64,000 nucleotides of DNA, taken from DASXRC01 sp036506495 (GTDB lineage Bacteria > Actinomycetota > Actinomycetes > Mycobacteriales > Micromonosporaceae). The position numbers and the translations under genes were made by a program. This document shows, piece after piece, positions 42,706 to 51,329 of this stretch. The DNA lies in contig DASXRQ010000125.1 of the NCBI GenBank assembly GCA_036506495.1, positions 1-64,000 of the forward strand. Direction: 5' to 3'. Numbering within the stretch: position 1 is the stretch's first letter; the number at the start of each line of letters is the position of its first letter. Below the pieces are notes generated by a model. That model had not been told where the DNA came from and ran no database searches. It saw only the letters and a list, made by a program, of their open reading frames with translations.

Positions 42706-44123
42706 CCGATCGCCGTACCGCCCCTCAGGGTCAGCACCCGGCCGCCGCCTCCTCACGACGCCGCAAGACCCGGCGCCACACCGTTCCCGTTCCGGCCGAT
42801 GCCTCGGCACGGGACGACGGGGAGCCGGCTCCAGCAATTCGCACGTACGTCGTCGACACGTCGGTCCTGCTGTCCGATCCCGCGGCGTTCCACCGCTTCG
42901 CCGAGCACGAGGTCGTCCTCCCGCTCGTCGTCATCTCCGAGCTCGAGGGCAAGCGTCACCATCCCGAGCTGGGCTGGTTCGCCCGGCAGGCGCTGCGCCT
43001 GCTCGACGACCTTCGGGTCAAGCACGGACGGCTCGACGCGCCGCTGCCCGCGAACGACATGGGCGGCACGCTGCGCGTCGAGCTGAACCACGCGGACCCC
43101 GGCGCACTGCCGCAGGGATTTCGGGCCGACACGAACGACGCGCGCATCCTGTCGGTCGCGCTGGGGCTCGCCGCCGAGGGTCGGGCGGTCACGCTGGTGA
43201 CCAAGGACATGCCGCTGCGGGTGAAGGCCGCGGCGGTCGGCCTTTCGGCCGACGAGTATCGGCACGGCCAGGCCAGCGACCCGACCTGGACCGGGATGTC
43301 CGAGCTCGAGCTCGATGACGAGCAGATCAACCGGTTGTACGCCGGGGAGCTGCTCGATCTCGACGAGGCGGCCGGCATGCCCGTCCACACCGGACTCGTG
43401 CTGCACTCGCCGCGGGGCTCGGCGCTGGGGCGGGTCTGGCAGGACAAGGCCGTCCGGCTGGTGCGTGGGGACCGCGAGGTGTTCGGGTTGCGCGGCCGCT
43501 CCGCCGAGCAGCGCGTGGCGCTGGACCTGCTCATGGACGAGTCGATCGGCATCGTGTCGCTCGGCGGGCGGGCCGGCACCGGAAAGTCCGCCCTGGCGCT
43601 ATGTGCCGGCCTGGAGCAGGTGATGGAGCGGCGCCGGCACAAGAAGGTCGTCGTGTTCCGCCCGCTCTACGCCGTGGGCGGCCAGGAGCTGGGCTACCTT
43701 CCGGGCTCGGAGGCGGAGAAGATGTCGCCCTGGGCGCAGGCGGTCTTCGACACGCTCGGCGCGGTCGTGCACGAGAACGTGATGGACGAGGTACTCGCGC
43801 GCGGAATGCTCGAAGTGCTGCCGCTGACGCACGTTCGCGGTCGCAGCCTCCACGACGCGTTCGTCATCGTGGACGAGGCGCAGTCGCTCGAGCGCGGCGT
43901 CCTGCTGACCGTGCTGTCCCGAATGGGCAGCGGTTCCCGCGTCGTCCTCACCCACGACGTCGCGCAGCGGGACAACCTACGGGTGGGTCGGCACGACGGG
44001 GTGACGGCCGTCATCGAGGCGTTGAAGGGCCATCCGCTCTTCGCGCACGTGACGCTCACCCGTTCGGAGCGTTCTCCGATCGCCGAAATGGTGACCGATC
44101 TCTTGGAGGACATCCCTCGTTAG
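42702..44123 (+). CDS. phoH2: PhoH2: PIN domain + PhoH ATPase
   Basis: A 473-residue protein. After a basic N-terminus, a PIN-domain RNase (about residues 45-180; TYVVDTSVLLSDP, Asp cluster in ADTNDARILSVA, VTKDMPLR) is joined to a PhoH P-loop ATPase (about 240-470; GGRAGTGKSALAL, DAFVIVDEAQSL). Mycobacterial PhoH2 has RNA helicase and ribonuclease activity. GTG 42702 has GGAG upstream and overlaps a mini-ORF stop. It sits between uppS and glpX, as in M. tuberculosis. Confidence 0.9.
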   Translation: MTDRRTAPQGQHPAAASSRRRKTRRHTVPVPADASARDDGEPAPAIRTYVVDTSVLLSDPAAFHRFAEHEVVLPLVVISELEGKRHHPELGWFARQALRLLDDLRVKHGRLDAPLPANDMGGTLRVELNHADPGALPQGFRADTNDARILSVALGLAAEGRAVTLVTKDMPLRVKAAAVGLSADEYRHGQASDPTWTGMSELELDDEQINRLYAGELLDLDEAAGMPVHTGLVLHSPRGSALGRVWQDKAVRLVRGDREVFGLRGRSAEQRVALDLLMDESIGIVSLGGRAGTGKSALALCAGLEQVMERRRHKKVVVFRPLYAVGGQELGYLPGSEAEKMSPWAQAVFDTLGAVVHENVMDEVLARGMLEVLPLTHVRGRSLHDAFVIVDEAQSLERGVLLTVLSRMGSGSRVVLTHDVAQRDNLRVGRHDGVTAVIEALKGHPLFAHVTLTRSERSPIAEMVTDLLEDIPR

Positions 44124-44386
44124 ACCGGGTATGACGGACCGCTAAGTCACCAAAGAGCCGGAAATGTGGTGTGGCGCAAGTCACATAGACGCGCCGCAGT
44201 TTCCCATCAGTCGCACTGTGCGCAATGGTGTCTGTCGAGCGCCAGCCCACCCATTGGTGATCAAGGGAGTCGATCGACGGGCCCAGCGGCCCGAGACGGG
44301 CCAGCGCTCGCGGCGTGAACGGCACGTCCACGCAACCCCCGGTGGGGTTCGCGCCGCGTCCTTGTCCCCGACGAAGGGATCACTTT

Positions 44387-45049
44387 GTGAGTCGGCTGTG
44401 GAGCCGGTTCGGTGTCCGCACAGTCGCCGTCGCACTTCTGGTCGTTGGTGTGGTGGGCGGCCTGTACATCGGGACCGACCGGGACTCTCAACCGTCGCAG
44501 CAGATGGTGACCGACGTGGCGGCACACGCGGCCGCGGCCGAGCACCGAATGATCGCCGACCAGAAGGCCGCGGCGCAGGAAAGGGCGCGCAAGGAGGCGG
44601 CGGCAATGGCCGCCGCCGAGGCGAAGGTCGCCGCCGAGCGGGCGCGCCGGGCCGAGCAGGAGGCGAGCCGCCGCCGGGCGCAGCGTACGCAGAGCACCCC
44701 CACGCCGACGCCCAAGTTCGGGCCGATCCCGGCTTCCTGCGGGGAGTACAGCGATAACCGGGCGATCGGGTGCGCGCTGCTGCTGGACTACGGCTACAAG
44801 CTCGACCAGATGCCGTGCCTGGACAAGCTGTGGACGCGCGAGAGCGGCTGGAACACCAGGTCGAGTAACAGTTCGACCGGTGCGTACGGCATCCCGCAAG
44901 CGCTGCCGGGCAGCAAGATGGCGTCGGTTGCCGACGACTGGCGTACCAACCCTGCCACGCAGATCAAGTGGGGCCTGAACTACATCAAGGGCCGGTACGG
45001 CTCCCCGTGTGACGCGTGGCAGCACTTCCTCAGCTCGGGCTGGTACTGA
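44387..45049 (+). CDS. Membrane-anchored transglycosylase-like protein
   Basis: A 220-residue protein: N-terminal membrane anchor (about residues 9-28), Ala/Glu/Arg coiled coil (about 45-100), short Thr/Pro linker and a C-terminal domain (about 120-220) of the aggregation-promoting-factor/SLT type. LWTRESGWN (catalytic Glu), STGAYGIPQALPGSKM and the final SSGWY are typical. Probably acts on peptidoglycan outside the membrane. The 263-base upstream gap has no recognisable c-di-AMP riboswitch. GTG start with GAAGGGA upstream. Confidence 0.85.
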   Translation: MSRLWSRFGVRTVAVALLVVGVVGGLYIGTDRDSQPSQQMVTDVAAHAAAAEHRMIADQKAAAQERARKEAAAMAAAEAKVAAERARRAEQEASRRRAQRTQSTPTPTPKFGPIPASCGEYSDNRAIGCALLLDYGYKLDQMPCLDKLWTRESGWNTRSSNSSTGAYGIPQALPGSKMASVADDWRTNPATQIKWGLNYIKGRYGSPCDAWQHFLSSGWY

Positions 45050-45092
45050 CGCCTGGGTGGCGGGGTGGGCATAGACCTGATAGCTCTACAGC

Positions 45093-45773
45093 GTGAGCAC
45101 GGACGAACACTTGGCGAGATTCGGCACGGAGCGGTTCTATGCGTCGCTCGGGCGCGCCTTCGTGGCTATGTGCGCGGTGGTGCCGGTCCTCTTCGCGGTT
45201 GAGGTCCTGGACGCGGCGACCGGCCAGCGCCTCGACGCGCTCGGCGGTCTCCGTCCGCACCATGTGGACGGTCTCGACGGCGTGCTGTTCGCTCCGTTTC
45301 TGCACGACGGGTTCAACCACCTGTACGCGAACAGCGTCCCGCTCATCCTGCTCGGCACGTTCGTGCTCGCGTCGGGTGCCCGCCAGTTCCTCGGGGCGAC
45401 GGTGATCATCATGTTGGTCAGCGGCTTCGGCGTCTGGTTCACCGGTTCGGCCGACACCGTGGTCATCGGTGCGAGCGGTGTGCTCTTCGGCTACCTCGCG
45501 CTGCTGCTGGTCCGCGGGGTCATCGAACGCCGGTGGTGGAACCTCGGCGTGGGGCTGCTGATCGCGCTGCTCTACGGCTGGCAGATCCTTGGCATCTTGC
45601 CCCGCGACCCGGCCTTCTCCTGGCAGGCTCACCTCTTCGGCCTGCTCGGCGGGGTGTTCGCGGCCCTCGTCTTCCGGGTGCCGCGGCCGCGCCGCCCGGC
45701 CGAGGCGACCCTGGCCGAACCCGCCTCGCAGGCCGAGGCGACGGCCACGGCCTCCGACCCGGCCCGGGACTGA
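45093..45773 (+). CDS. Rhomboid-family intramembrane serine protease
   Basis: A 226-residue protein with six membrane helices. HDGFNHLYANSVPL, the nucleophile motif GASGVLFG and the catalytic His in WQAHLFGLLGG are present, so it is probably active. It cleaves membrane-protein substrates; none can be named. A Glu/Ala/Thr-rich cytoplasmic tail follows the last helix. GTG 45093 lies six bases after TAGCTC. Confidence 0.88.
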   Translation: MSTDEHLARFGTERFYASLGRAFVAMCAVVPVLFAVEVLDAATGQRLDALGGLRPHHVDGLDGVLFAPFLHDGFNHLYANSVPLILLGTFVLASGARQFLGATVIIMLVSGFGVWFTGSADTVVIGASGVLFGYLALLLVRGVIERRWWNLGVGLLIALLYGWQILGILPRDPAFSWQAHLFGLLGGVFAALVFRVPRPRRPAEATLAEPASQAEATATASDPARD

Positions 45774-46138
45774 CGTGGACGACCTGTGCGGTCGCGGTGG
45801 CGTGGCCAAGCAGGCCGGCTCGAGGTCTGGTAGACGACCCTGACCGATCCCGCCACCGGGACCGGAGTGTGGCTCCGCCATGAGCTGGTTGCGGCGGCGG
45901 ACGGCGCGCCCGCGTACGCGCCGGCGTGTCGATCTCGCTCGACCGGCACACCCCCGGGGATGGGTCTCGGAGCGGCGGTGGCTGCTCGCCGGCAGGGCCC
46001 ATGCCGAGCTCGGCGTACGCGCCTGAGGGTCCGCTCGGTCCGGATCAAGGACTTTGCGCGGTTCTTGCCGGGCCCGGATTTTGGGCCGTACCGTCGTGGA
46101 CGACGGGGCATCGCGGACAGACCGGGGACGGAGAGCGG
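45774..46138. other. Intergenic region upstream of ferredoxin-NADP reductase
   Basis: No convincing gene. A possible promoter is TTGCCG (46065-46070) with TACCGT (46089-46094), spacer 18, about 45 bases before the reductase start. A 48-codon Arg-rich ORF at 45880-46026 lacks a ribosome site and was not accepted. Confidence 0.5.
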
Positions 46139-47107
46139 ATGCGCGAGGTGGACATCGCGATCGTTGGTGCGGGGCCGACGGGGCTCTTCGCCGCGTACTA
46201 CGCCGGCTTCCGCGGGCTCTCGGTCGCCCTGATCGACGCGCTGCCCGAGCCGGGCGGGCAGGTGACCGCGATGTACCCCGAGAAGATGATCTTCGACGTC
46301 GCCGGCTTCCCCGCGATCCGCGGCCGAGACCTCGTCGCCAACCTCGTCGAACAAGCGTCGCCGTTCGAGCCCACCTACCTGCTCGGCGTACGTGCGGAAA
46401 CGCTGTCCTACGTCGACGACCGGCCGGCGCTGGAGCTGACCAGCGGCGAGCGGCTGTACTGCGGCGCGGTCATCATCACCGCGGGTATGGGCAGCTTCAC
46501 GCCGCGTCCGCTGCCCGCGGCCGATGTGTTCCGTGGCGACGGCGTGGTCTACTTCGTGCCCCACCTGAACGAGCTCAGCGGCCACCACGTGGTGATCGTC
46601 GGCGGCGGCGACTCCGCGTTCGACTGGGCGCTCGCGCTCGAGCCGGTCGCGAAGTCGGTCACGCTCGTGCACCGCCGCGACCGGTTCCGCGCGCACGCCG
46701 CAACGGTCGCCAGGGTCCAGGCGCTGCCGGTCCGGATCGTCGTCAATGCCGAGGTCACGAAGGTGCTCGGCGACGGGCAGGTGATTGGCGCCGAGATCAC
46801 CGTCAAGGGCAACGGGGCCGAGGTGGTGCCCGTCGACACGCTCGTCGCGGCCCTGGGATTCACGGCCGACCTCGGCACGATCGCTGACTGGGGTCTCGAG
46901 CTCGACAAGCGTCACATCAAGGTCGACAGCACGATGGCAACGAGCCTCCCGCGCATCTTCGCTGCTGGCGACATCGCCGAGTACGCGGGCAAGGTTCGGC
47001 TCATCGCGACCGGGTTCGGCGAGGCCGCGACGGCGGTCAACAACGCGGCAGTCGCGATCAACCCGGCCGCGCACCTGTTCCCTGGTCACTCCTCCGACGT
47101 GGGCTGA
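46139..47107 (+). CDS. Thioredoxin-reductase-like ferredoxin--NADP reductase
   Basis: A 322-residue FNR of the bacterial type that resembles thioredoxin reductase but lacks the CxxC pair. FAD motif VGAGPTGLFAAYYAG, NADP motif GGGDSAFDWALAL, and C-terminal GDIAEYAGKVRLIATGFGEAA are conserved. Transfers electrons between NADPH and ferredoxin or flavodoxin. ATG 46139 has GGAG six bases upstream. The gene ends next to a family B hairpin. Confidence 0.92.
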   Translation: MREVDIAIVGAGPTGLFAAYYAGFRGLSVALIDALPEPGGQVTAMYPEKMIFDVAGFPAIRGRDLVANLVEQASPFEPTYLLGVRAETLSYVDDRPALELTSGERLYCGAVIITAGMGSFTPRPLPAADVFRGDGVVYFVPHLNELSGHHVVIVGGGDSAFDWALALEPVAKSVTLVHRRDRFRAHAATVARVQALPVRIVVNAEVTKVLGDGQVIGAEITVKGNGAEVVPVDTLVAALGFTADLGTIADWGLELDKRHIKVDSTMATSLPRIFAAGDIAEYAGKVRLIATGFGEAATAVNNAAVAINPAAHLFPGHSSDVG

Positions 47108-47130
47108 ACGTCTGCCCCGCCTGATCCACA

Positions 47131-47189
47131 CAACCCTGCACGGGTCGGGGTCTCCGCGAGCCCCGGACGCGGCAACCCGTGCAAGGTTG
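47131..47189. repeat. Long intergenic hairpin, family B (copy 4)
   Basis: CAACCCTGCACGGGT (47131-47145) pairs with ACCCGTGCAAGGTTG (47175-47189) except for one or two positions. Inside it CGGGG/CCCCG pairs around a ten-base loop. It lies in the convergent gap between the reductase and glpX. Confidence 0.8.
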
Positions 47190-47208
47190 ACTTGACAATG
47201 TCGCCCGC

Positions 47209-48240
47209 TCATTCCTGTTCGCGCGGGGTGCCGTCAAAGTCCACGGTCGAGTAGCGGCGGAGCTTCTCGAGCCGGTGGAACGAGTCGATGACCCGGATCG
47301 TGCCGCTCTTGGAGCGCATCACGATCGACTGGGTGTACGCGCCGCCGGATCGGTAGCGGACACCGCGTAGCAGGTCGCCGGAGGTCACGCCGGTGGCGAC
47401 GAAGAAGATGTTCTCCCCGGTCACCAGGTCGTCGGTGTCGAGGACCCGGCTCAGATCATGGCCGGCGGCGGTCGCTTTCTCCCGCTCCGCGTCGTCCCGC
47501 GGCCACAGCTTGGCCTGCATCGCGCCGCCCATGCACTTGAGCGCGCACGCGGCGACGATGCCCTCCGGCGTACCGCCGATCCCCATCAGGACATCCACCT
47601 CGGACTGCTCGCGGGCCGAGTAGATGGCGCCGGCGATGTCACCGTCGGTGATGAACCGGATCCGGGCGCCGGTCTCGCGGACCTGGTCGACGAGCTCTGA
47701 GTGGCGCGGCCGGTCGAGGATGCAGACCGTCACGTCGGATAGTCCGCTGTTCTTGACCTTGGCGATTCGGCGCAGATTCTCCTTGACGCCCGCGTCGATG
47801 TCGATGACGTTGGCGCAGTCGGGCCCGACCGCGAGCTTATCCATGTAGAAGACCGCGCTCGGGTCGAACATGGCTCCGCGCTCGGCTACGGCGAGCACGG
47901 CCAGCGCGTTCGGCATGCCCTTGCTCATCAGCGTCGTGCCGTCGATCGGGTCCACCGCGACGTCGACCTCGGGCCCGGTGCCGTCGCCAACCTGTTCGCC
48001 GTTGTAGAGCATCGGCGCGTTGTCCTTCTCGCCCTCGCCGATGACCACCGTGCCCCGCATCTGAATGGAGTTGATCAAGCGACGCATCGCGTCGACGGCG
48101 GCCCCGTCGCCGCCCTCCTTGTCGCCGCGGCCGACCCACCGGCCGGCCGCCATGGCGGCCGCCTCGGTGACCCGGACGAGGTCGAGTGCGAGGTTCCGGT
48201 CGAGGTCCTGCGGCGTACGCGTCAGTTGGGCGTCGGTCAT
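47209..48240 (-). CDS. glpX: Class II fructose-1,6-bisphosphatase
   Basis: A 343-residue GlpX phosphatase that forms fructose-6-phosphate in gluconeogenesis. GRGDKEGGDGAAVDAMR, GEGEKDNAPML and VAVDPIDGTTLMSKGMPN are the metal- and substrate-binding motifs. ATG 48240 has GAGGAGGAG upstream. Shares its pathway with pckG and sits next to a DUF4245 gene as in mycobacteria. Confidence 0.95.
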   Translation of the reverse strand: MTDAQLTRTPQDLDRNLALDLVRVTEAAAMAAGRWVGRGDKEGGDGAAVDAMRRLINSIQMRGTVVIGEGEKDNAPMLYNGEQVGDGTGPEVDVAVDPIDGTTLMSKGMPNALAVLAVAERGAMFDPSAVFYMDKLAVGPDCANVIDIDAGVKENLRRIAKVKNSGLSDVTVCILDRPRHSELVDQVRETGARIRFITDGDIAGAIYSAREQSEVDVLMGIGGTPEGIVAACALKCMGGAMQAKLWPRDDAEREKATAAGHDLSRVLDTDDLVTGENIFFVATGVTSGDLLRGVRYRSGGAYTQSIVMRSKSGTIRVIDSFHRLEKLRRYSTVDFDGTPREQE

Positions 48241-48391
48241 GTCGGCTCCTCCTCGCGGCGATGCGGGGCGATCGGCTTCACCGATGCCGGCCGTCAGCCG
48301 GCCGTGCCTGAGGAAATCCTGGCATGGCGGTGGCTTGAACACCCGTCCGGGTCGGCGGCCGCGTGGTGGCGTCATCCGTCAGGATGGGTGG

Positions 48392-48964
48392 GTGGACACC
48401 GCAGCGCCCGCCGACCGCACGCCAGAGCCGCCGGCAGCCGAGCCGGCGCGCGAACCCCGTGCGGCCAGCCGCCGACCTCGGGACATGGCGCTTTCGCTGA
48501 TTGTCCTGCTCATACCGGTCTTCTTGATCGTCGTGGCGTACCGCGTGCTGCAGGGCGGCGACCAGCCGGTCGCCGTGGACCCGGCTCCGGCGATCGCAGA
48601 GGCGCGCGCCGCCGGGTTGGTCGTGGCGGAGCCGACGGGGCTGCGTTCGGGCTGGCAGCCGGCGAGCGCTCAGCTCACCCGGGACCAGGGTGGCGCAGTG
48701 CTTCGGATCGGCTACCGCACGCCGAGCGGAACAGGTGCCCAGCTCGTCGAGTCGTCGGGCCCGGCCGAGCAGCTGCTCCCGGCCGAGCTGACGAGCCGCG
48801 CGCGGCCGGCCGGCACGGAAGAGATCGGCGGCCGGACCTGGCAGCGGTACGCGGCGCGCCCCGGCGAGCGGGCGTTCGTGCTGCTCGAGCCGGCCCGAAC
48901 GGTGATAGTGCTCGGAAGCGCGACCGATCCGGAGCTGCGCGAGCTCGTCGTATCACTGCGCTAG
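48392..48964 (+). CDS. DUF4245 domain membrane protein
   Basis: A 190-residue protein with one membrane helix (about residues 33-52) and an extracytoplasmic DUF4245 domain. Function unknown; an equivalent (Rv1100) lies beside glpX in M. tuberculosis. The GTG start is six bases after CAGGAT. Its stop overlaps the convergent xseB stop by four bases (48961-48964). Confidence 0.85.
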   Translation: MDTAAPADRTPEPPAAEPAREPRAASRRPRDMALSLIVLLIPVFLIVVAYRVLQGGDQPVAVDPAPAIAEARAAGLVVAEPTGLRSGWQPASAQLTRDQGGAVLRIGYRTPSGTGAQLVESSGPAEQLLPAELTSRARPAGTEEIGGRTWQRYAARPGERAFVLLEPARTVIVLGSATDPELRELVVSLR

Positions 48965-49218
48965 CCGGTCGAGCCGCCGGCCTCGCCGTCGCGCGCCGCC
49001 CGGGCGGCGTCCAGGCGTTCTCGCGCCCCGTCGAGCCAGCGCTGGCAGATCTCGGCGAGCCGTTCGCCGCGCTCCCACAAGGCGAGCGACTCCTCGAGAG
49101 TGCCGCCCCCCGCCTCCAGGCGTTCGACGACGCTGGCCAGCTCCGCCCTCGCCTGCTCATAAGTGAGCGTCTCGGGGTCGGCCTCGTCGCGCCTCGTTTC
49201 GTCGGTCATGACCGTCAT
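48961..49218 (-). CDS. xseB: Exodeoxyribonuclease VII small subunit
   Basis: An 85-residue helical protein with the family pattern TYEQARAELASVVERLEAGGGTLEESLALWERGERLAEICQRWLD. Partner of XseA in exonuclease VII, which degrades single-stranded DNA to oligonucleotides. ATG 49218 lies 13 bases after the xseA stop; ATG 49209 is an alternative start. Overlaps the convergent DUF4245 gene by four bases. Confidence 0.92.
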   Translation of the reverse strand: MTVMTDETRRDEADPETLTYEQARAELASVVERLEAGGGTLEESLALWERGERLAEICQRWLDGARERLDAARAARDGEAGGSTG

Positions 49219-49231
49219 ATCTCAGCACACG

Positions 49232-50488
49232 TCATCGGGCCGCCCGCTCCACCGTCGCGGCGAGTTCGCCCTCGGCGAGCCGGATCCGCAGCGGATCGCC
49301 CGGACCAACCTCGGCGGCGGCCCGCAGCACGTGGCCGTCACGGTGCCGCACAATCGCGTACCCCCGCTGCAATGTGGCCGACGGCGAGACGGCGCGGAGC
49401 CGCGCAACGGTCTGGCCCAGCTCCCCGGCCGCGGCATCAACGCGGTGGCTGACGCTGCGGGCGGCGCGGTCGCGCAACGCGGCGCTGTCGGTCGCCCGCT
49501 GCTCGATCATGACGTGCGGCTTGGCGAGGACCGGCCGCGACCGGAGCGCCTCGACGCCGTGTCGTTCGCGGTCGAGCAGCGCGGTGACCGCGCGGTCCAG
49601 CCTGTGCCGGGCCAGGCCGATCAGCCGCAGCTCCTCGGCGAGATCCGGTACGACCCGCTTGGCGGCGTCCGTCGGGGTGGACGCCCGCACGTCCGCCACG
49701 AAATCCACCAGCGGCGTGTCAACCTCGTGCCCGATCGCGGTGACCACCGGGGTGCGGCAGTCGAAGACCGCGCGGCACAGCGCCTCGTCCGAGAACGGCA
49801 GCAGGTCCTCGATGCCGCCGCCACCGCGGGCCAGAATGATCACATCGACGGCCGCGTCCGCGTCCAGCACGCCCAACGCATTGATCATCTCGGGCACGGC
49901 GTTCGGCCCCTGTACCGCGACGTTCACGACCCGGAACTCCACCGCCGGCCAGCGCCTCCGCGCATTGCTGAGCACATCTCGCTCGGCCGCGCTGGCCCGG
50001 CCCGTGATCAGGCCGACCCGGCGTGGCAGGAACGGCGGCCGTCGCTTGCGCGTGCGGTCGAACAGCCCCTCCGCGGCGAGCAGCCGTTTCAGCTTCTCGA
50101 TGCGGGCGAGCAGCTCGCCGATGCCGACCTGTCGGATCTCGTCGGCGCGCAGGCTGAGCGTGCCGCGTGCGGCGTAGAACTCCGGCCTCGCGTGCAGCAC
50201 GACGCGCGCGCCCTCGGCAAGCTCCGGCGCGCCGAGGTCGAGCACGTCACGGTTCGTCGTGACCGTCAGGCTGAGATCGGCGGACGGGTCACGCAGCGTG
50301 AGGAAGACCGTGCTGGCGCCCGGGCGGCGGCCGATCTGCGCGACCTGCCCGTCGACCCAGACCCAGCCCAGCCGCGCGATCCACGAACCGATCTTCTGGC
50401 TGACCACGCGGACCGGCCACGGCTCCTCCGCGGAGCTGCGGGGCAGCACGTCGGACGCGTCCGGCGCGGGGTGGCGGGGTTGGCCCAC
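49232..50488 (-). CDS. xseA: Exodeoxyribonuclease VII large subunit
   Basis: A 418-residue subunit: N-terminal OB-fold (WVDGQVAQIGRRPG), catalytic domain with VGLITGRASAAERDVL, VDVIILARGGGGIEDLLPFSDE and TAIGHEVDTPLVD, then a coiled-coil region binding XseB. GTG 50488 is six bases after TAGGCT (reverse strand 50495-50500). Operon with xseB. Confidence 0.94.
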   Translation of the reverse strand: MGQPRHPAPDASDVLPRSSAEEPWPVRVVSQKIGSWIARLGWVWVDGQVAQIGRRPGASTVFLTLRDPSADLSLTVTTNRDVLDLGAPELAEGARVVLHARPEFYAARGTLSLRADEIRQVGIGELLARIEKLKRLLAAEGLFDRTRKRRPPFLPRRVGLITGRASAAERDVLSNARRRWPAVEFRVVNVAVQGPNAVPEMINALGVLDADAAVDVIILARGGGGIEDLLPFSDEALCRAVFDCRTPVVTAIGHEVDTPLVDFVADVRASTPTDAAKRVVPDLAEELRLIGLARHRLDRAVTALLDRERHGVEALRSRPVLAKPHVMIEQRATDSAALRDRAARSVSHRVDAAAGELGQTVARLRAVSPSATLQRGYAIVRHRDGHVLRAAAEVGPGDPLRIRLAEGELAATVERAAR

Positions 50489-50497
50489 GCGGCCAGC

Positions 50498-51127
50498 CTA
50501 CGGCCGCGCGCCGACAGCCTCGCCGCCGAGCGCGGCCACCGCGCGCCGGATCAACCGAGTCGCCACCACGAAGACCACTCCGAGGTACGCCCAGAACAGC
50601 GCATCGACGGCCGCGACCGCCCAGTCGACGGTCCGTGACACCGCGTCCGGACGGCCGAGCATGACGGTGCGGGCCTGCTGAGTGGGCATGAGCGACGGGA
50701 GTTCGGTGCTGTCGTGCAGCCATCGGAACGGGTAGCCGCGATGGACCGAGTACACGTGCATGCAGCAGACGCCGTCCGTGCTGATGACGAGGCCGAACGT
50801 GGTTCCCACGACAGCCAGGAAGGCGACCCAGGCCCAGCCCCGCCACCCGATCCGCCACCCGGGGCGGGCGGCGAGGAGCAGACAGACGCCGCCGAGGACC
50901 GCGGCCGTGCCGAACACCGGGTAGTAGGCCAGATCGGCGGGGTACGGCCACCCGATGACCAGCGCGTACAGGCCGCCTGCGAGGCTGAGCATGGCGAAGA
51001 CGCTGCGCATCCCGCCGACGAGTGTCTGGCCGTTCAGCCGGCTCGTGAGGTTCTCCATGGTGCCCGGAAAGCGTGAAACGTCCGAGTCCGGCCGGCCGAC
51101 ACCCGCGTCGCTACCGGCACCATCCAT
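50498..51127 (-). CDS. Four-helix membrane protein, unknown function
   Basis: A 209-residue protein with four hydrophobic segments (about residues 42-60, 70-87, 97-113 and 168-187) and an extracytoplasmic loop with a CCMH motif between the third and fourth. Two adjacent Cys and a His suggest metal or redox chemistry but no family was recognised. The Shine-Dalgarno GGGGGAGGTG precedes ATG 51127. It sits between xseA and ispH. Confidence 0.75.
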   Translation of the reverse strand: MDGAGSDAGVGRPDSDVSRFPGTMENLTSRLNGQTLVGGMRSVFAMLSLAGGLYALVIGWPYPADLAYYPVFGTAAVLGGVCLLLAARPGWRIGWRGWAWVAFLAVVGTTFGLVISTDGVCCMHVYSVHRGYPFRWLHDSTELPSLMPTQQARTVMLGRPDAVSRTVDWAVAAVDALFWAYLGVVFVVATRLIRRAVAALGGEAVGARP

Positions 51128-51200
51128 GTGCGCACCTCCCCCGTATGTCGCGCCCTCGCAGTATGCCCCGCCGGACGCGCCCGCGCGGCCCCCGCCGTCC

Positions 51201-51262
51201 GACGATCATGGCGCTTCCGTCAGACACGCCCGGCGAGTCGGGGCGGAAAGGCCATGATCGTC
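51201..51262. repeat. Long intergenic hairpin, family C (copy 2)
   Basis: GACGATCATGGC (51201-51212) and GCCATGATCGTC (51251-51262) pair perfectly. The inner GCTTCCG and CGGAAAG pair with one irregularity. Diverged copy of 17498-17558, here between two divergent genes. Confidence 0.75.
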
Positions 51263-51329
51263 GCCTGGCGACGCTGTGGCGCGGCTCGCACCCGGGGCGA
51301 GGGGTCGGGCCGGCACGTACGATTGCCGG

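Noticed and set aside
44124..44386. Possible c-di-AMP (ydaO) riboswitch upstream of the transglycosylase-like gene
   Set aside because: Actinobacterial cell-wall hydrolase genes often have one, but the conserved GACAGCTAACC-like core and the following pseudoknot elements are not present here.
45880..46026. 48-codon Arg-rich ORF upstream of the ferredoxin reductase
   Set aside because: It has no Shine-Dalgarno, no -10 box at the right distance and codon use like an out-of-frame reading of GC-rich DNA.
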